Assembly: GCF_009870125.1 (NCBI RefSeq)
Contig: NC_046681.1
Span: 18,489,001-18,553,000, forward strand
DNA length: 64,000 nt
DNA from: Drosophila pseudoobscura
Lineage: Eukaryota > Arthropoda > Insecta > Diptera > Drosophilidae
Direction of reading: 5' to 3'
Every line of letters begins with the position of its first letter. The stretch's first letter is position 1. Position numbers and translations under genes: made by a program. Below, piece after piece: positions 11,701 through 24,917 of this stretch. The notes below the pieces were generated by a model. The model was not told the DNA's origin, ran no database searches, and saw only the letters and a list, made by a program, of their open reading frames with translations.

Positions 11701-14700
11701 AGCTCAGGAAAGTGTGGACTGTGGTAAATACCCTGCAATCCTCGCAATCGATGGCGAGCCCACCTGATGGCCAGGCACACACACAATAGCCAAAGGATGA
11801 AGGACCAGCCAGAGTCCGGAATGCAGAGTCAAAGGTATGGAGAAAGCCCGGAGATCCTGGAGAGACTGGCAAAAAGGTATTGGTGGCAAAACAGAAATGA
11901 AAATCAAACTGAGGGAAAAACCCCACACACACGGAACAAAAAGGGGAGGAAAAACCCCCACAGGAAAAGCTTCGGAAGTGCGCTCACTGCCGCAATGGCA
12001 ACGGAAGCAGGACGGTCGGACAGGACAGGCAGGACAGGACCAGAGGCAAAGGCAGAGGCAGAGGCAGAGCGAGGACGAGGCATGGCACGGCACGGAACGG
12101 CACGGACAGGACAGGACGGGAACAAAGGGGCGAGTGCGGCACGAGAAAGGCAGTTTGTCAAGTGGCGGCAGAGAGAGGAGAAGAAGTGCTGTGTGCGGTG
12201 CGGTGCGGTGCGTTGCGGTGTAGAGGGTGCCACGGGTGCCACACGGGTGGGGCCATGACACGACCTGCTGCTCCTGCTCCTTTTGCTCCTCTTGCTCCCC
12301 TTGCTCCTTGCGTTCCTTCTGCTTATGCTGCTGCTGGTTCTGTCGGCTAAAGAGAGAAAAATGACTAAATCAAAAGGAAGTGCGCCACACTGTGCGGTGT
12401 AAGAGCACGTACAATACGCCAGAGCAGAGCTCCATGGAGCTCCAGTGCCTGTGTCGGTGTATTTGTGTGTTCTGGTGTATCGGTGTGTGCTCGAGTGTGC
12501 ATGACTGTTGGTGTGTGTATGAGTGCGGGTGTGTCTGTGTGTGCTGGCGCGTGCTTCGAAGACCGACAGCATGACGGCTTGGCGCACCTCACAAAAGGAA
12601 AGAAAGCGAAAAGATAGAGAATACTGATACTTAGAGAAATTAGGCTGTAGAATAGCTATCGGAAGAGTGAACTAACAGGAGAATGAACCATTAGAAGCAT
12701 GAACTATCAGCAGAAAAAGGCAGTGGAGAGCACACCAAGGGATGACTATGATGGACTATGATCAGAAAGAATGAGTGGATCACAGGCTGAAGCAAAGAAT
12801 GAACCACTAAGAAGGTTTACAATAAATGATTGAATCTACAGAAGGATGAATCAGTAGAAGTATTAGGGTGAATGCTATGGAAGCGTGAATCAAGAGGTAA
12901 GAATATCGATGAATAAATTTATGAAGGAAGATATAGGTAAATCTTTGGAATGCCCTTACTAGTCAGTTCTTTCTTACAGTTTCAAATTTTAACCCTTCTT
13001 CGAGCCCTTTTGTCGGGTGTGCACTGGCATGGCCGCAATATGGCAGAGGCAGACGGCAAACGCAAACAGAAGCGGAGCAGTGGTGTGAAAAAAATTGAAA
13101 TTTGCGTGAGTGCTCCAACTGCGGCATGGCGTGGCAGCTGTCCCCCCTGCCCGTCATTCCCCCCGACAGCCTCGAGCAGCGCTTTGGCTGCCTTCCAATC
13201 CTCTAGTCTCCAGTGTGTGTGCGGGGTGGCGGCGGGGTGCGGGCAAATGTCTGTGTGTGTGTGTGGGCGTCGTTTGCACTTCAATGCTAATGTTGGCTTG
13301 GCAGCGACGTCTGTCGTCGACATTTTCTCCGTGTGGATGGGGGAAAGGCCGGGTTGCAGCAAGGGTAAGGGCGTGGGACTGCGGACTACGGAATACGGAC
13401 TACGGACCAGGGGACTGGGGACTGGCACAGGGACAGGCCATGGCCAGGACGACGCGTGTCGCTTGTTCGTTTTGGGCATTTTTTGGGATTGGCAGTGGGC
13501 GGGCGACAGCGCCAGGAGTGAGCCATGTGTGTGCGTATGGGAGGAGGTGTGTGCCTTGTCAACGAAACAACAATGGAACTCAACACAGCGGCGCGCAAAT
13601 GTAGGCAACGTTTTTTTCCAATCCAATTTCTGCATGGAAAGTGTCATGCACCAAAAAAAAAAACAAAAAAAGGAATAGAGTGACCAAACATTCGACCCGA
13701 GCCTAATCCCTAATGACGTTAGCCAACACCCACGTCCCATACACGTCCATTCTGCTACCCGAAAATACAACAAATGCTGCCCCATCCTGCAGCAGAAAAT
13801 TCTGTTATAAAACTTGAAGGCAACAAAATTAAACTTAAAAAAAGGTTCCACAGAGGTTATTTCTACTTTTTATTTTTATTTTTATTTTTTGCACTGCCGA
13901 CAAGTGGCAAAAGTTTGCCTCCTATGTGTGAGGGTCGTCAGTGTATGTGGGTGTGTGTGTGTGTGTGTTTTAAATGCTGCGCCTGATCCGTGGCCCTGCC
14001 TGGGTCGTTGTCGGATCCGAGCCGTGTTTTGCCATGGCGCCCTTTTGCGCGTCAATGACTTGCCTTTGCCTTTGCCTTTGCCGCTGCTGCTGCTGCCGCC
14101 GCCGGCTGCCACATGTCAAACCCACCTACAGATGACCCCTCTAGCCTCCACTCCCCCCGCCCCCGTCATTCTGCCATTCAGCCACATTTTGCACACAACT
14201 TTTGCCGCATTAAATTTGACGCAAAAAGCACGCGTGCTGGCGGCCAAAAAAATGATGAAACGAGCAGCAGGATCACACTGAAAGAAAAAGGTTCAAAGAT
14301 CAGAAGTATTTTGAGGAAAATGTTAGGAGGGAAGAAATTATAATCAAGTTTTGCATAGCGAAAAGATGCATTTTCGCTGTTTGTCAAGAGATGAAAAATC
14401 GGAATTTATTATTTAAAGGCACCGTTTTCCTCAGTGCCTTTTCCCTCGCAGAAGCTTTGGACCCACAGTCGACTAAAGTCGTTGTCTGCCACCTACCCCT
14501 GCCCGCCCGTCACACGTGCCACATCATCACCCATCACCGCTTTGAGGCCTGCTGCCTGCTGCCTGCCGTCTGCTGCCAAACAAGCGTGACCTGCCACGCA
14601 ACAGACCAACCGACCGACCGACTTTGACGCTCAAAATGCTGCTGCCGTTGCCTACGCACCGGGGCAAAGCGAGACCCGTTTGCCGTTTGGGGACCTCTAC

Positions 14701-16528
14701 TCATGGGGAAGGTGGGGGTGGGTCCACAGTGGTGTTCGATTCAGGTTCGGGCCCCAGGGCGTCGGTTCGTCAGTCATCAAGGCTGTTTGCGGTCTGCTTT
14801 TGGGGGCGCTGTCTGCTGTATGTGTCTGGGATTATATACAGTGAAAGTTGCCTTGGGGCGGACAGCCCTGATACGGGAGAACTCTCCATCCAAAGAGTGA
14901 ACTAATGAGTAGCGTATATGCTAATCAAATGTGGCACAGATCAAGGATTGGCTGGAGGAGAATGTGGCTGATAAAGCCACATATATTTAAAGTTGGAAAA
15001 TCTCCCAAGCTTGAGGTCCTTAAGAATCTTCCCTTGGAAGAGAACAAGGAACCGATTGATCTGCTCAAGCAAACTGTCAACAAAAAGAGTACTTCATCCA
15101 TATACTTCATGGCTATTTAATCGTGCAAACGATTGCTCTTCTTCAGCAACCTGTCCCTCAGGGCATCATCTACTGTACATCTGCCTTTGAATGTCTCTAC
15201 CTATCCATCTAGATATCTGTATATGTATATATTTCAGTTTCAGGCTTTGTATATTTGTAGATTTGTATAGCTTTGGTAGACGCTGGAAACCAGCAAAAAA
15301 AAAAAAGCTACGATGGACGAGCGTCAGAAATATTTTATGGTTTCGCTCTGGCACCTCGCTCTGCCACCTAGGTCCCTCGATTCCACCGCCCTCTCTGCCA
15401 CTCTATCCCACTCCACCGCCTCTCTCTGCCACTCGTTCCCTCGATTGTTCTGCCACTCAGTGGCCCTTCTCTTGATTCTGCCGCCCGCTTATCCATATTG
15501 ATTTGCCACATTTACAATTTCCAGCAAAATAGCTACCGAAAAAACCTTCCACGATGGCGTTGGCGAGGCGATGGAGGCAAGGCGAGCGACAGGCAGGCAG
15601 ACGACGCCTTCTACGCTAATTGCTAGATAATCGCCGAGAGTTGAGAAAGTTGTCTCCTCTCTCTTTTGACGATGTGGCGGGGGCACGGGGGAACAGGGCG
15701 TGGCATCTTCTTTAAGTTGTTGACTTCAAGTTCAAACACAAATCCGCAAACATTCGAAGGCGCCCTGCCCTGGATGCCCTGCCCCTCGGCTGCTGGTCCC
15801 CCTTCTTGTGCCCATTAATTGGTGGCGTGTTAGAAAGTTAAGCTCCTGCTGGTGCTGCTGCCTTGTGCTCCTGCCCCAAGTACTGTCATTACCCCTGGAG
15901 CTACTCCTCGATGTGGGAGCGTGGCAAGTAATACGTTAGCAAACACATCCACACCCCATCCTCCGATAGCCGAGGACAAGAGGGGGGAGGGGGGCAATCC
16001 AAGTGTACGTTCAGCTGTCTGTCCGTGACGCCACTTAAATACATGCGCACACAAGCACAACACACAATGCTGGGGCACAGTGGCGCAAACGTCAATGAAA
16101 TGCAGCACAAAAAAGAGAGAAAGAAAAAGAAAAGTAAGAAAACAACAATAACTTCAAAGAGAAGGAAGGCCAATTATCCTGGCGAAAAGATCGTTGCCAT
16201 AGCAGCCATGTGAGGAAATTCCATATTGGGAGGTCCTGCATGTAGGATGTCTCCGTGAGAGGTGGTAGAGCGAGGAAATGGATTTATCGAGCAGATAAAT
16301 TCCTACAATTTCAAGTGAGATATACATATGTACATATATGAATCCAGGAATGCTGATTGCCAATTTGCATGTTGCGATTTCATTTAAAACTGTAAGAAAC
16401 GGAAATGGCTTAAGCCCAGTCCTCAAAAAAAACACATCTAGAAACACATTTTCAATTAAAAAAGCTTCATTCTCCCTCCGTTGACCGATAAAAACAGTGT
16501 TGACAATGCAAAAGGGTTTTGAGCTTTC

Positions 16529-16614
16529 AAATTCGAATTTTCGAAGAATAAAAACCGATTCGATCACTAATATTTCAAGCATATCCAGCACTTTCGTGTT
16601 TGAATTCAAATTCA
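16529..16614 (+). repeat. Dispersed repeat, copy A
   Basis: This segment matches, in reverse complement, the segment at 18199-18302. Shared blocks are AAATTCGAATTTTCGAAGAA, then CCG-TTCGATC, and at the end CACTTTCGTGTTTGAATTC. The copies differ by indels and substitutions. This suggests two old copies of one repeat family, of unknown type. Confidence 0.65.
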
Positions 16615-18198
16615 ACTATGCAATGTCCTAGCTTTAGAATTCAAAGACCCTGCTTTAGGTCACGGAAATGATCCTCCTAACCCTTGATGAATCCAAAAAC
16701 CATTTAACTGAAGTAGAACCCCCATCAAATTGAAATTTCAATTGGATTTTCAACCCCACATGATACTTGGAGTGCCTGGTGTACGAGTATGTTTGTATCC
16801 CGTGTTCTGGTCACAATCAGTGGCTCTCTTTAACAGATTTTTGCTGGTGCCGATGGCCTAAGGGGGCCGGCCCGAGAGTTCCCTTGAAATATTCTGCTTA
16901 ATGAAGCAACGACTGCGTTTCCTGCCTCAGCCAATTTGGTGTGAGTGTGTAATTCTTTAGCTATTACGGATACCCAACCAACCGAGCAGCCGCCCATCCT
17001 CCTCCAGCGTCAGGGCCAGGCTCTTGCTCAGCTCCACTTTCAGTCCCCCCGCACACACAGCGGCACCTGTGACAGTCAGGCGGCCAGACGACAGACAGCT
17101 TGGGGGATGGGATACTACCAAGGGACTGGCATAAAAAGTTACGCACGGACTCCTTCAGTCCCCCAACACGACCTAGCCTTTATAAGCCACCTGCCAAAGC
17201 AAGGGACGAGACGAGGCTTTCAACGTTTATCTGCGTTGAGGTGGTGGTGGCAGTGTCGGCGGCGGCGGCGGCGGCAATCAGAGCCAGTCATGGCCGTGTG
17301 GCGCACTCACATAGCACATAGCACACAGCGCACAGCACACAGACACCATCTTCCTGCCACCACCATCATTTCCGCCACACTTCACCCGTAGCGCCAACAA
17401 CAGCAACCACATTGCTCCACCACTTTGGCAACAAAATGTCCCACAATTACCACTGAGGCCACATCCACATCTAACGAAGCCGATGATGATTCCTATGACA
17501 ATTTTCTATAGCTGGCAAGTGGCAACTGCTCAGCGACTGCTGCTCCTTGCTTCTGCTTTCCGTCCCTCGAGCTCTTGGGGTTCAAGCCACCTCCAACCCC
17601 AAGCCAAGTCCAAATCCAACTAACAATCAGACATTGCCACCGCCACTCGTTGGGGCTGGCTGCTGCAGGCCGGGGCCAGTCGGTCGCCAATGTCCGTGTC
17701 CCGTGTCCATGTCCATGTCGGTGTCCAGTGTCCCTTGTCCGTGTTCCGTGTCCATGTCCGTCCCATGCTGTCCAACGTCCAACTGTTTTGTGTGCTGCGT
17801 CTCACCATTCCGATCCCGTTATCATGTCTCCAGTTTCAAAGTTTTCTCATGTAACCAGCCACGGGAGGAAGCGTCCGTAACGGGCAGCAGGGATCAGGGC
17901 ATGCCAAGGGGCGACACAACCAGCAGACGGTCGCACGTAACGGATGAATGGGCGGACGTGGAGCACCACACCACACCACTCATACTCATACTCACACTCA
18001 CACCACTGCAGCGGCATTGCGGCTAAAAAGCCATACTATGCCATGCCATGCCATGCCAATGCTTCAAGGCAACCAGAAGCAGCCACAGCACAGTCATGGA
18101 ATGCCTAAATACGGCAACAACAACAACAAGCGGATTGGGTTGTCTTTGGGCTATAGGAATACCTACTGAAATCCTTAGGCTAAAACTTTTCAAATTCA

Positions 18199-18302
18199 AA
18201 TTTGAATTCAAACACGAAAGTGTTGGAAATGGTCGAAATATCGCTTTATCGATCAGAGGTACACGATCGAAACGGTTCTCATTCTTCGAAAATTCGAATT
18301 TA
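18199..18302 (-). repeat. Dispersed repeat, copy B (inverted)
   Basis: This is the inverted partner of 16529-16614, about 1.6 kb away. It contains an extra DRE-like TTTATCGATCAGA block not seen in copy A, so one copy has an insertion or the other a deletion. No coding sequence lies between the copies. Confidence 0.65.
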
Positions 18303-18865
18303 AAATTCGAACAGTTTTAACTGTATTTTCCTCTCTTTATTGGAATTTAGTGATCATTTCTGTAATTTCTTCCGCTTTTAACAAATTGATTTAGATTGAA
18401 ATCGTTTTATCCGAGATACAATATACTCCACACATTGACCAATAGCAGGGTGTACTACTAGAGCAACATCCACGCTTCAGACGACACTCGCCAAACACCA
18501 TGGAAATGGAGAGCAACTGCTGCTGTTCCACTCACACTCCCACCTCTACCATCTAGCCCCACATCTTTCCGCACACCCACAGCCACAACAATAAGGAGTA
18601 AGCTCCATCTCGACCCTTCGCCCCGCCACCCGACCTCTGGCTGGCTGTCTGTCTGTGTGTGCGGGTGTGTGCGTTGTGCGGGTGTGAGAGTGTGCGAAAT
18701 CAGCCGGTGCCGCCTGTTCGTCTGGCTTCCGTTGAGTGTGTGTGCATGTGTATGTGTTGTCGGAGAGTTGCCTGCAATTATTCCGTTAGTGTTGGGTCAC
18801 CCCTCCCACTCACCAATCCACTCCACTCTCCACTCTCCTTCCCCACAACCCCACTACATCCATCC

Positions 18866-18888
18866 ACACACACACACACACACACACA
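18866..18888 (+). repeat. (CA)n microsatellite
   Basis: A near-perfect CA dinucleotide tract of about 11 units in the gene-poor region. Confidence 0.85.
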
Positions 18889-19561
18889 ACAAAGCAGAGG
18901 AGAAAAGGCGCGTCCGCATCGCTCGTTACTCACACCAACAAGTGCAGCTGCTGTTTTCCTTTGGGCCTTCCACTCATCCTCTGCGAGTCGTCGTCCTGTT
19001 GCCGGTTGCCTTTGCTGTTTTTGTCGACACTTTTTTCACGGCTTGCTCGCTTGACTGCTCTTTCGTGCGTTGCCAGTGCCAGTGCCAGTGGCAGTGGCAG
19101 TCCCAGAGCCAAAGCCTTATTCCTCCAGCTCCAACCATCAACAATTTCAACCGCATCCCCATCCCCAACCCAATCCCTCCTGCTGCTTGTTTTTCTTTGG
19201 GGTTCGCGCTCAGTCGTTCGTTGAGCTTTGCCTTGGCTGCTCTCCACGCCCTCTCCCTCCCTCTGCCACCCTCTCCCCTGCACCATGCTATTTGCCATCG
19301 TCCTTTTTTGCCTGAAAATCAAAACACACGTCTCGGCGTGCGGCGCACATCTGCATGGAATTTCTAAAGTACGTGCCACGGACAAATGGACGGCAGCCAT
19401 CGCCATCGCCATTGCCATCTTCTGCCACAACCGCCAGGCAACTTTGGCGCTGTGCCGTGCTCTGCTCTGCTGTGCTGTGCTGTGGCACATTCATGGATTA
19501 CATAGCTACTAGTCGTACCAGCAGCCATTCCTATTCCGTCGTCGCTTGTCTGTTTGTATAT

Positions 19562-19594
19562 TTGGCGGCATGGCGGCATGGCGGCATGGCGGCG
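19562..19594 (+). repeat. GGCGGCAT tandem repeat
   Basis: About four consecutive units of the octamer GGCGGCAT/GGCATGGC form a short perfect minisatellite. Confidence 0.8.
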
Positions 19595-21423
19595 AGAACG
19601 TGAACCGTAACATGCAGAACCTTTAGTGAAAAGATACACTAAAAGAAAAACTCTCTATCGACAGAAGAGAGAGATCAATGAGAGCAAACCTCCAGACCTG
19701 CATCTCTTTTCTTCTCTTTGGTGTAATTCGAGTTCGAATTTAACAGGAGTAGTGTTGGGAACGAGAAAAAAAAGCTTGGGCTAGCTTGATAGACTCTGCG
19801 AGAGAGCATATCTGCCCGTTTTGCTCTCTTCGCGATCTTCCTCTCCCAATCAGTATCTGTGCTTTAATCCTATTATCTATATACTATGTACATAGCTACC
19901 ACAAGCCTCGAATTCAAATATCTATCTAGTAGGTTTTTTTTTTTGTTCTGTGCACCTCGGGCTAAGGCGTTGCGGCCTGCGCGTGCGGTGTTCAAGCTTG
20001 GCATTATAATTTCTTGCTCCGCATAGAAGCTCACACACATACTCACACAACGCCACCGTGTAGATTCAGGGCGCACATTTTAACACTCTCAACAATAAAC
20101 AGCATGTCACTTAGCTCAAACTTCAAAAGTGCGCCAGTCTGGGGCTCTGGTCCCGGGGCTTGGGCTACGGCTATAAGTAGGATTTGAGCATGGGCAGCGA
20201 TTGGGTGGATGTGGGGCAGGAGGAGTTGGAGGACCTCTCCAGGCCTCCGCCGAGAAGGAGTCATCGTCGCAGTCACCGACATCGTTATGCGAATGCCGCC
20301 AGCATGCTTCCGTGCCGTGCCAAAGTTTTTTATTTGTCATCGTCATCGTTGGCGGCAACGGAATTCGCCTGACAACACGACGGCGACGGGGGTGACGGGG
20401 GTGACGGGAGCGACGGGGGTGGCGGTGGCGGCGACAACGACAAAGTTCTGCACCCGCGTTGCAGGGGGGGTGGGGAGGGTGGCTGGCACCGGCGGGTGCG
20501 AGTTGAGTTGAGGTCGTTGATGGGTGCTGGCGATAATAAACAGACCCAGACCGAGCGCGAGCGCGGGACACACACATCCGTACCGTCACCACCGCACCAC
20601 TCAAGACGAGAGCCTGCGGCGAAACGGCATGAAAAAGGCGCGCACACTGAAACTGAAGCGTGGCGTTGTGGGGCACAGAACGTGCTCTGGTCCCTTAATC
20701 AGCTGGAAGAGAAATACGAAAAATACCCCAACAAGTATGCTACAACACTCATGATTGCTCTTTATCCTGGAATAGGAAATAATCGAAATTTTAAATAAAA
20801 GTAAATCTTATAACCCACTGATTGTAGTGTAATGCAGGCCAAAACAGTGTTGGAAAATGTGATCATACATTATTGGGTAAGAAAATGGCGAAGATCCTAG
20901 CATATTATCCCACTGTACTTGTAAGCGGTTTGATTGTCATGGCAATTCGAAAGCATTTGTCGGTCGCTCGCCCCGCGCAGACACAAAATCTCACACCCAA
21001 CCACACGGACCCACTCCAGGAAACTCGGTCCCGTGCCCCACTCTCTCCCCCCGTGGCGGCACACAACTGAGCAGGAGCAGCCACTTGCCACATTTGGCTT
21101 TCTGCCAGAGCCAGACTCCAGGACTCGTGCTGGCTGAGCCGGCAGTGCGGTGGGTGCGGCAACGGCAACGGCAGCGGCAACTAAAAATGCGACGTGCGAG
21201 ATTATCGTGTCGCTTGTTGGTCGTCCCCATCCGTACACCAACACCCGTACATTCGTACACACACAGACACCCCATCCCTTTGTTGTTGGTGTTTTTGTGG
21301 CTGCGCACAAACTCTCCACCCACTCTGCCAGTGCCACTGTATCCTGGCCCCCTTCCCACCATCTCTTCGACAACTTACTGGCGCTGACGGAGGCAACTGC
21401 TGACTGCTACTTATGGCGTTGAT

Positions 21424-21608
21424 GATGGCACAATGACAACAACAAGCAATTCTTCGGTTGAAGTGTGGACTAAATGATACCTAGATCATATTCTAAAACT
21501 GAAGACGGATCCATTCGATTGGGGCTTTGAAAGAGTGTTGCAAAACGGCACGATGACAGGCACAAGGATTAAGTGTGTTCTCAATCTAGATCATGTTCTA
21601 AAACTAAA
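21424..21608 (+). repeat. Degenerate direct repeat, about 120-bp period
   Basis: Two diverged copies share the blocks GGCACAATGACA / GGCACGATGACA and CTAGATCATATTCTAAAACT / CTAGATCATGTTCTAAAACT. They lie head to tail, at about 21424-21503 and 21541-21608. This looks like an old local duplication. Confidence 0.6.
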
Positions 21609-22692
21609 CATGGCTGTATTTTCTAACAGGTTACAAAGTATTGTAAACTAGTTTGGGGATGACTTGGTAAACGATCGGTGAAAGGGTTTGCTTTAAAAAA
21701 AGAAGAAATAAATATTTATGGATTTGAAGAGGACATATTTTGCCCCAAAGCCCAATATAGACATCGCATCCAGCAGCGTGTCCCTGCCAGAAAGTATGCA
21801 GCGTGCGCACGCGAGGATAACGACTCGGCGGAGGAGGACAACAAGCCCCACAGAGTGTATGTGTGTGTGCGTGGGACGAAAACAGGGGATGGGGACAGCG
21901 ACAGGCGAAGCGCACGATGAAGCGGGCTGGGAGCAGGGGACGATGTGCTGCTCCTGCTCCTGCTCCTGCTGCTGTGCTGTGTGCGACTAATTGGGTGAGA
22001 GAATGTGGGTGCTTAAATTGGTTTCGTGCTTTCGTGTGACGCGTGCGGAGGCGTGTAAAGCTTTTGCCTCGGTGTGCGTGCGTATGTGTGGGTGTGTGCG
22101 AGTGTGCAGGCGACAGGCTGCCCTGCTCCTGGCCCTCGGTTTTGTGCTGCTGTTGTTGTTGCTGGCATGAATGCTTGATGGCGTGACGGCAGCCGGTTGT
22201 TGCCAGCAATTGGAACGAACGCGGCAAGGGGGGAGGGTGGGGGCCACAGGACACAGGCCAAAGGAGGCAACGAGGACGAGGACGACGCCGCCACCGCCGC
22301 CGCCGACTACGACTCCGATGAACGAAAAAAAAGCAAATACAATTTGCCTCGCCTGGATGTGAATTTTATTTTTGCGTGCTTTCTTTTTCTCTGCTCTCAC
22401 AATTTTACTTTTGTTGTATTGCTCTGTGCTTGGGATTTGCGGCGGCGGGGAAGGGAAGAGGGAAGCGGGAGTTCGTGCAAAGACTCTTCATACCCCCACC
22501 CCCCGCTGGCGCAGCTTGTTTATGCCATTTTGTTTATGCTGCCCACATGACGTGCACTGCGCACTTTTTGTTCATTTTGTTATTTTTTAGTTCTTCCACC
22601 TGATGGATGGAGTGGTAGGGGGAGCTGGAGCTGGAGCTGGAGGGGCTGCGTGGAGAGGAGTGGCGGAAAGATGGTCACATTGCATACAGAAT

Positions 22693-23031
22693 TCATTCAC
22701 TCTTCTTAGACGACGATGAGCTATTCCTACGCGCCTCATCTAAAATATTCGTATCCTGTACGAGTATGATCATGTGCTCGTTCTCAGCGGCCACCAGAAT
22801 CTCACTCTTGAGGGTTCGCATACGCAGATACGTAAGCTCATCCGTAGGTTCGACCTCGTGCACTAGCGCCCGTGCCATCTTCACCATCGGTCGCATTTTT
22901 CCGGCAAATATGCTGCTAGACGTAGAATCCATGGATGTGCGAACGGCTTCGCCTTCGCCATTGACCAGTATAGCCCCCATGACGCCCGGCAGTTTCAACA
23001 GGCGATCGAACGTCGTCTCAACGTCTGACAT
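22693..23031 (-). CDS. robl37BC: Roadblock/LC7 dynein light chain
   Basis: A single-exon gene of 112 residues. It has the Roadblock/LC7 fold sequence: a short N-terminal helix (DVETTFDRLLKLPGV), then GAILVNGEGEAVRTSMDS, a central helix, DELTYLRMRTLKSEILVA and IILVQ. Family knowledge: Robl proteins are light chains that dimerise on the dynein intermediate chain and serve in axonal and ciliary transport and mitosis. The typical length is about 96-100; the extra residues are a C-terminal Ser/Lys-rich tail. ATG 23031 was chosen because the family begins there; the frame stays open upstream to 23238 but that part has no Roadblock similarity. The symbol is inferred from the 37B-C neighbours hook and Sidpn and from divergence from typical robl. 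No introns are visible. Confidence 0.85.
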   Translation of the reverse strand: MSDVETTFDRLLKLPGVMGAILVNGEGEAVRTSMDSTSSSIFAGKMRPMVKMARALVHEVEPTDELTYLRMRTLKSEILVAAENEHMIILVQDTNILDEARRNSSSSSKKSE

Positions 23032-24917
23032 GGCGATGGTAGTCAGCGAGGTAGGAGCGAGATGTTTTTCTGAATTTGTTGATCTTTTGAATAGGAAAAC
23101 CAAATCTTTAAGCCATTGGAAAATTTTGTTAGTTTCAGTAAAATTTGTATGGGGACTTATTTGAGGCATTTTTATCAAAGCCTGCCTAGATGTTATAAAA
23201 CGATCCCTAAGAACATATTGAATTTGAATCTGTTTCAATCACCACAATCCCAGAATCGCAGTTGATTATTAATCCAATCAGTTGTCCAATTAACTCTTAG
23301 ATTTCCGAGTCCATGAGGAAGTTGCCACTCCATTTGACTAGCGTTGCAGGGAGTACCGCTCAACCCCTTGACTACGGCTATAGGCATGGACACATTATGC
23401 AAGCCTTGCAGAAGCCATTCGCTGGAGTCCTTGTCAAAGGTTGGACCTTATCCGGCGGCACAGCACGCGGCACGGCATTGCCTGCACAACCCCAAAAACG
23501 CATCGAGGAAAAGGAAGGAGGGGGCGAGCCGTGACGAGACGAGGCGCCACTCCCCATGCTGCAGAGCAATCATTTCTGGCAGCATGCTGCGTTGCCTGGC
23601 GGCGGCAGCCAGCACAGACGACGACTGTCGACGGCGGCTGCGAAGGTTGGGGGTCACGTAAATGGCGTTGAATTACAGCCCGACAATCGAAGCGTTGAAG
23701 TCTCGAACTTAAGAGTTACGTCTGCGCCACCACCACCGCAGAGCACACGGCCCACACCCACACAGCCGTGGCCGCCCCACGCCCACTCCAGTGCCGCTGT
23801 GTGCATCATTTATAAGCCCGGCTAGGCCACAGATTGTCTCGGCGGCAACGGCGGCGGCGACGACGGGTCGAGTCGAGTGCGCACGCACGCCACCAAGCCG
23901 ATGATGAGCTCAGGACGGCAACAACAACAAAAATATAACTTTATGACTGTGGGTCGTTGGGTGTCACGTGCGGGTCTGGGTCCGGGTCCGGGCTTGCATG
24001 TTGTATAATTCATTTGCTGTAGTGAACCCCTTTCGGTGTGCAGAACTATTTATTCAATAATTCGTCGTAAAAGGTTAACACGGAGGAACGCCATGCCATG
24101 CGGTGAGACCACGGATCTGGCACAGCGGCGCCGGAGGACCCTCAACTGTTAGAAATTCCTAACTTTAGTCAAAATGTTTGTGGCATGTGTGCCCATATTT
24201 ATATATTACTTATATATATATTACTTACCCAATGATTTCAGGTGTTTTTCCATCGTAAATTCACACTGAAACGTGATCAGCATAAATGGCGCCTTCTGTC
24301 CAACTCTTGTTGGCGGCTTTTTTTTAAGCCAGAATATCCATTCAGCATGCCCTTCTAACAACCCGCACATCGCGCACGCTCGGAACACTATTCCTAACCG
24401 AGTATTAAACTAAAAACACTCATTATTAGCACAATTATTAGAACAAAGCCGACTTAAAAATAACAAAAACGTAATAAGCAAAAGGAACGGTAAATAATAT
24501 GCAGTGGCTGCCAACTTTTTGCAAATGAAATTGGCGCCAGAAATAAGTGACATGAGGACTGCCAATCTGTGCAAGAAATCAGCTGTTCAAAATATACCAA
24601 ATTTGGTATTGTTAGCACTTTTCAGTGCTGTAAAAGCGGTAAATATTTTTGAAAACCAATTTGAAAAAAGCAACAAACAAAATCCATTTAAATAATTGTA
24701 AAAAACTGAAAATAAAATGAAGTTCACCATACTATGTGATTTCAGCAAAGTTGGATCCAAACTACAGCTGGTCGAAAATTATATTTGTTCTTTAATTTCT
24801 TTTTAAACGTTTAAGTACACTATGTAACACTTAAGTAACTGTTTCCATATAGAACACAAATATTGTCATTTTAGCACGTATCTGCTATAGTTTTGTAGAG
24901 GTATTCGACTGCGGATG
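23032..24917. other. robl37BC upstream region and ABCC 3' flank
   Basis: No gene is supported. Immediately upstream of robl37BC the DNA is AT-rich. From 23.4 to 23.9 kb it is GC-rich with scattered short frames. From 24.15 to 24.9 kb it is AT-rich, with TATATATATTACTTA repeats near 24200-24230. A 63-codon frame near 24504-24695 starts without an ATG and resembles nothing. Confidence 0.5.

Larger units (their letters stand above)
6614..22692. other. 16-kb gene-poor, microsatellite-rich region
   Basis: No gene in this stretch can be supported. Many open frames exist but they are low-complexity products of simple repeats, overlap on both strands and show no domain. From 6.65 to 7.9 kb the DNA is AT-rich and lacks long frames; from 8 to 22 kb it is rich in CA, GT, CAG, TGCC, GGC and GGCAGT tracts. 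The first coding exon and 5' regulatory DNA of the minus-strand Sidpn gene probably lie somewhere here, because large upstream control regions are usual for neural bHLH-O genes. Noncoding RNA genes cannot be excluded by eye. Confidence 0.55.

Noticed and set aside
11900-13850. Several frames longer than 200 codons on both strands
   Set aside because: They are low-complexity, GC- and CA-repeat-rich, overlap each other, and show no family similarity.
18657-19490. Opposing frames of 236 and 186 codons
   Set aside because: The sequence is repeat-rich and neither frame shows a domain or Drosophila-like codon use.
23032-23238. N-terminal extension of robl37BC
   Set aside because: The frame is open, but Roadblock proteins begin at the ATG at 23031; nothing upstream resembles the family.
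24504-24695. 63-codon frame downstream of the ABCC genes
   Set aside because: It lacks an ATG start and has no recognisable similarity.
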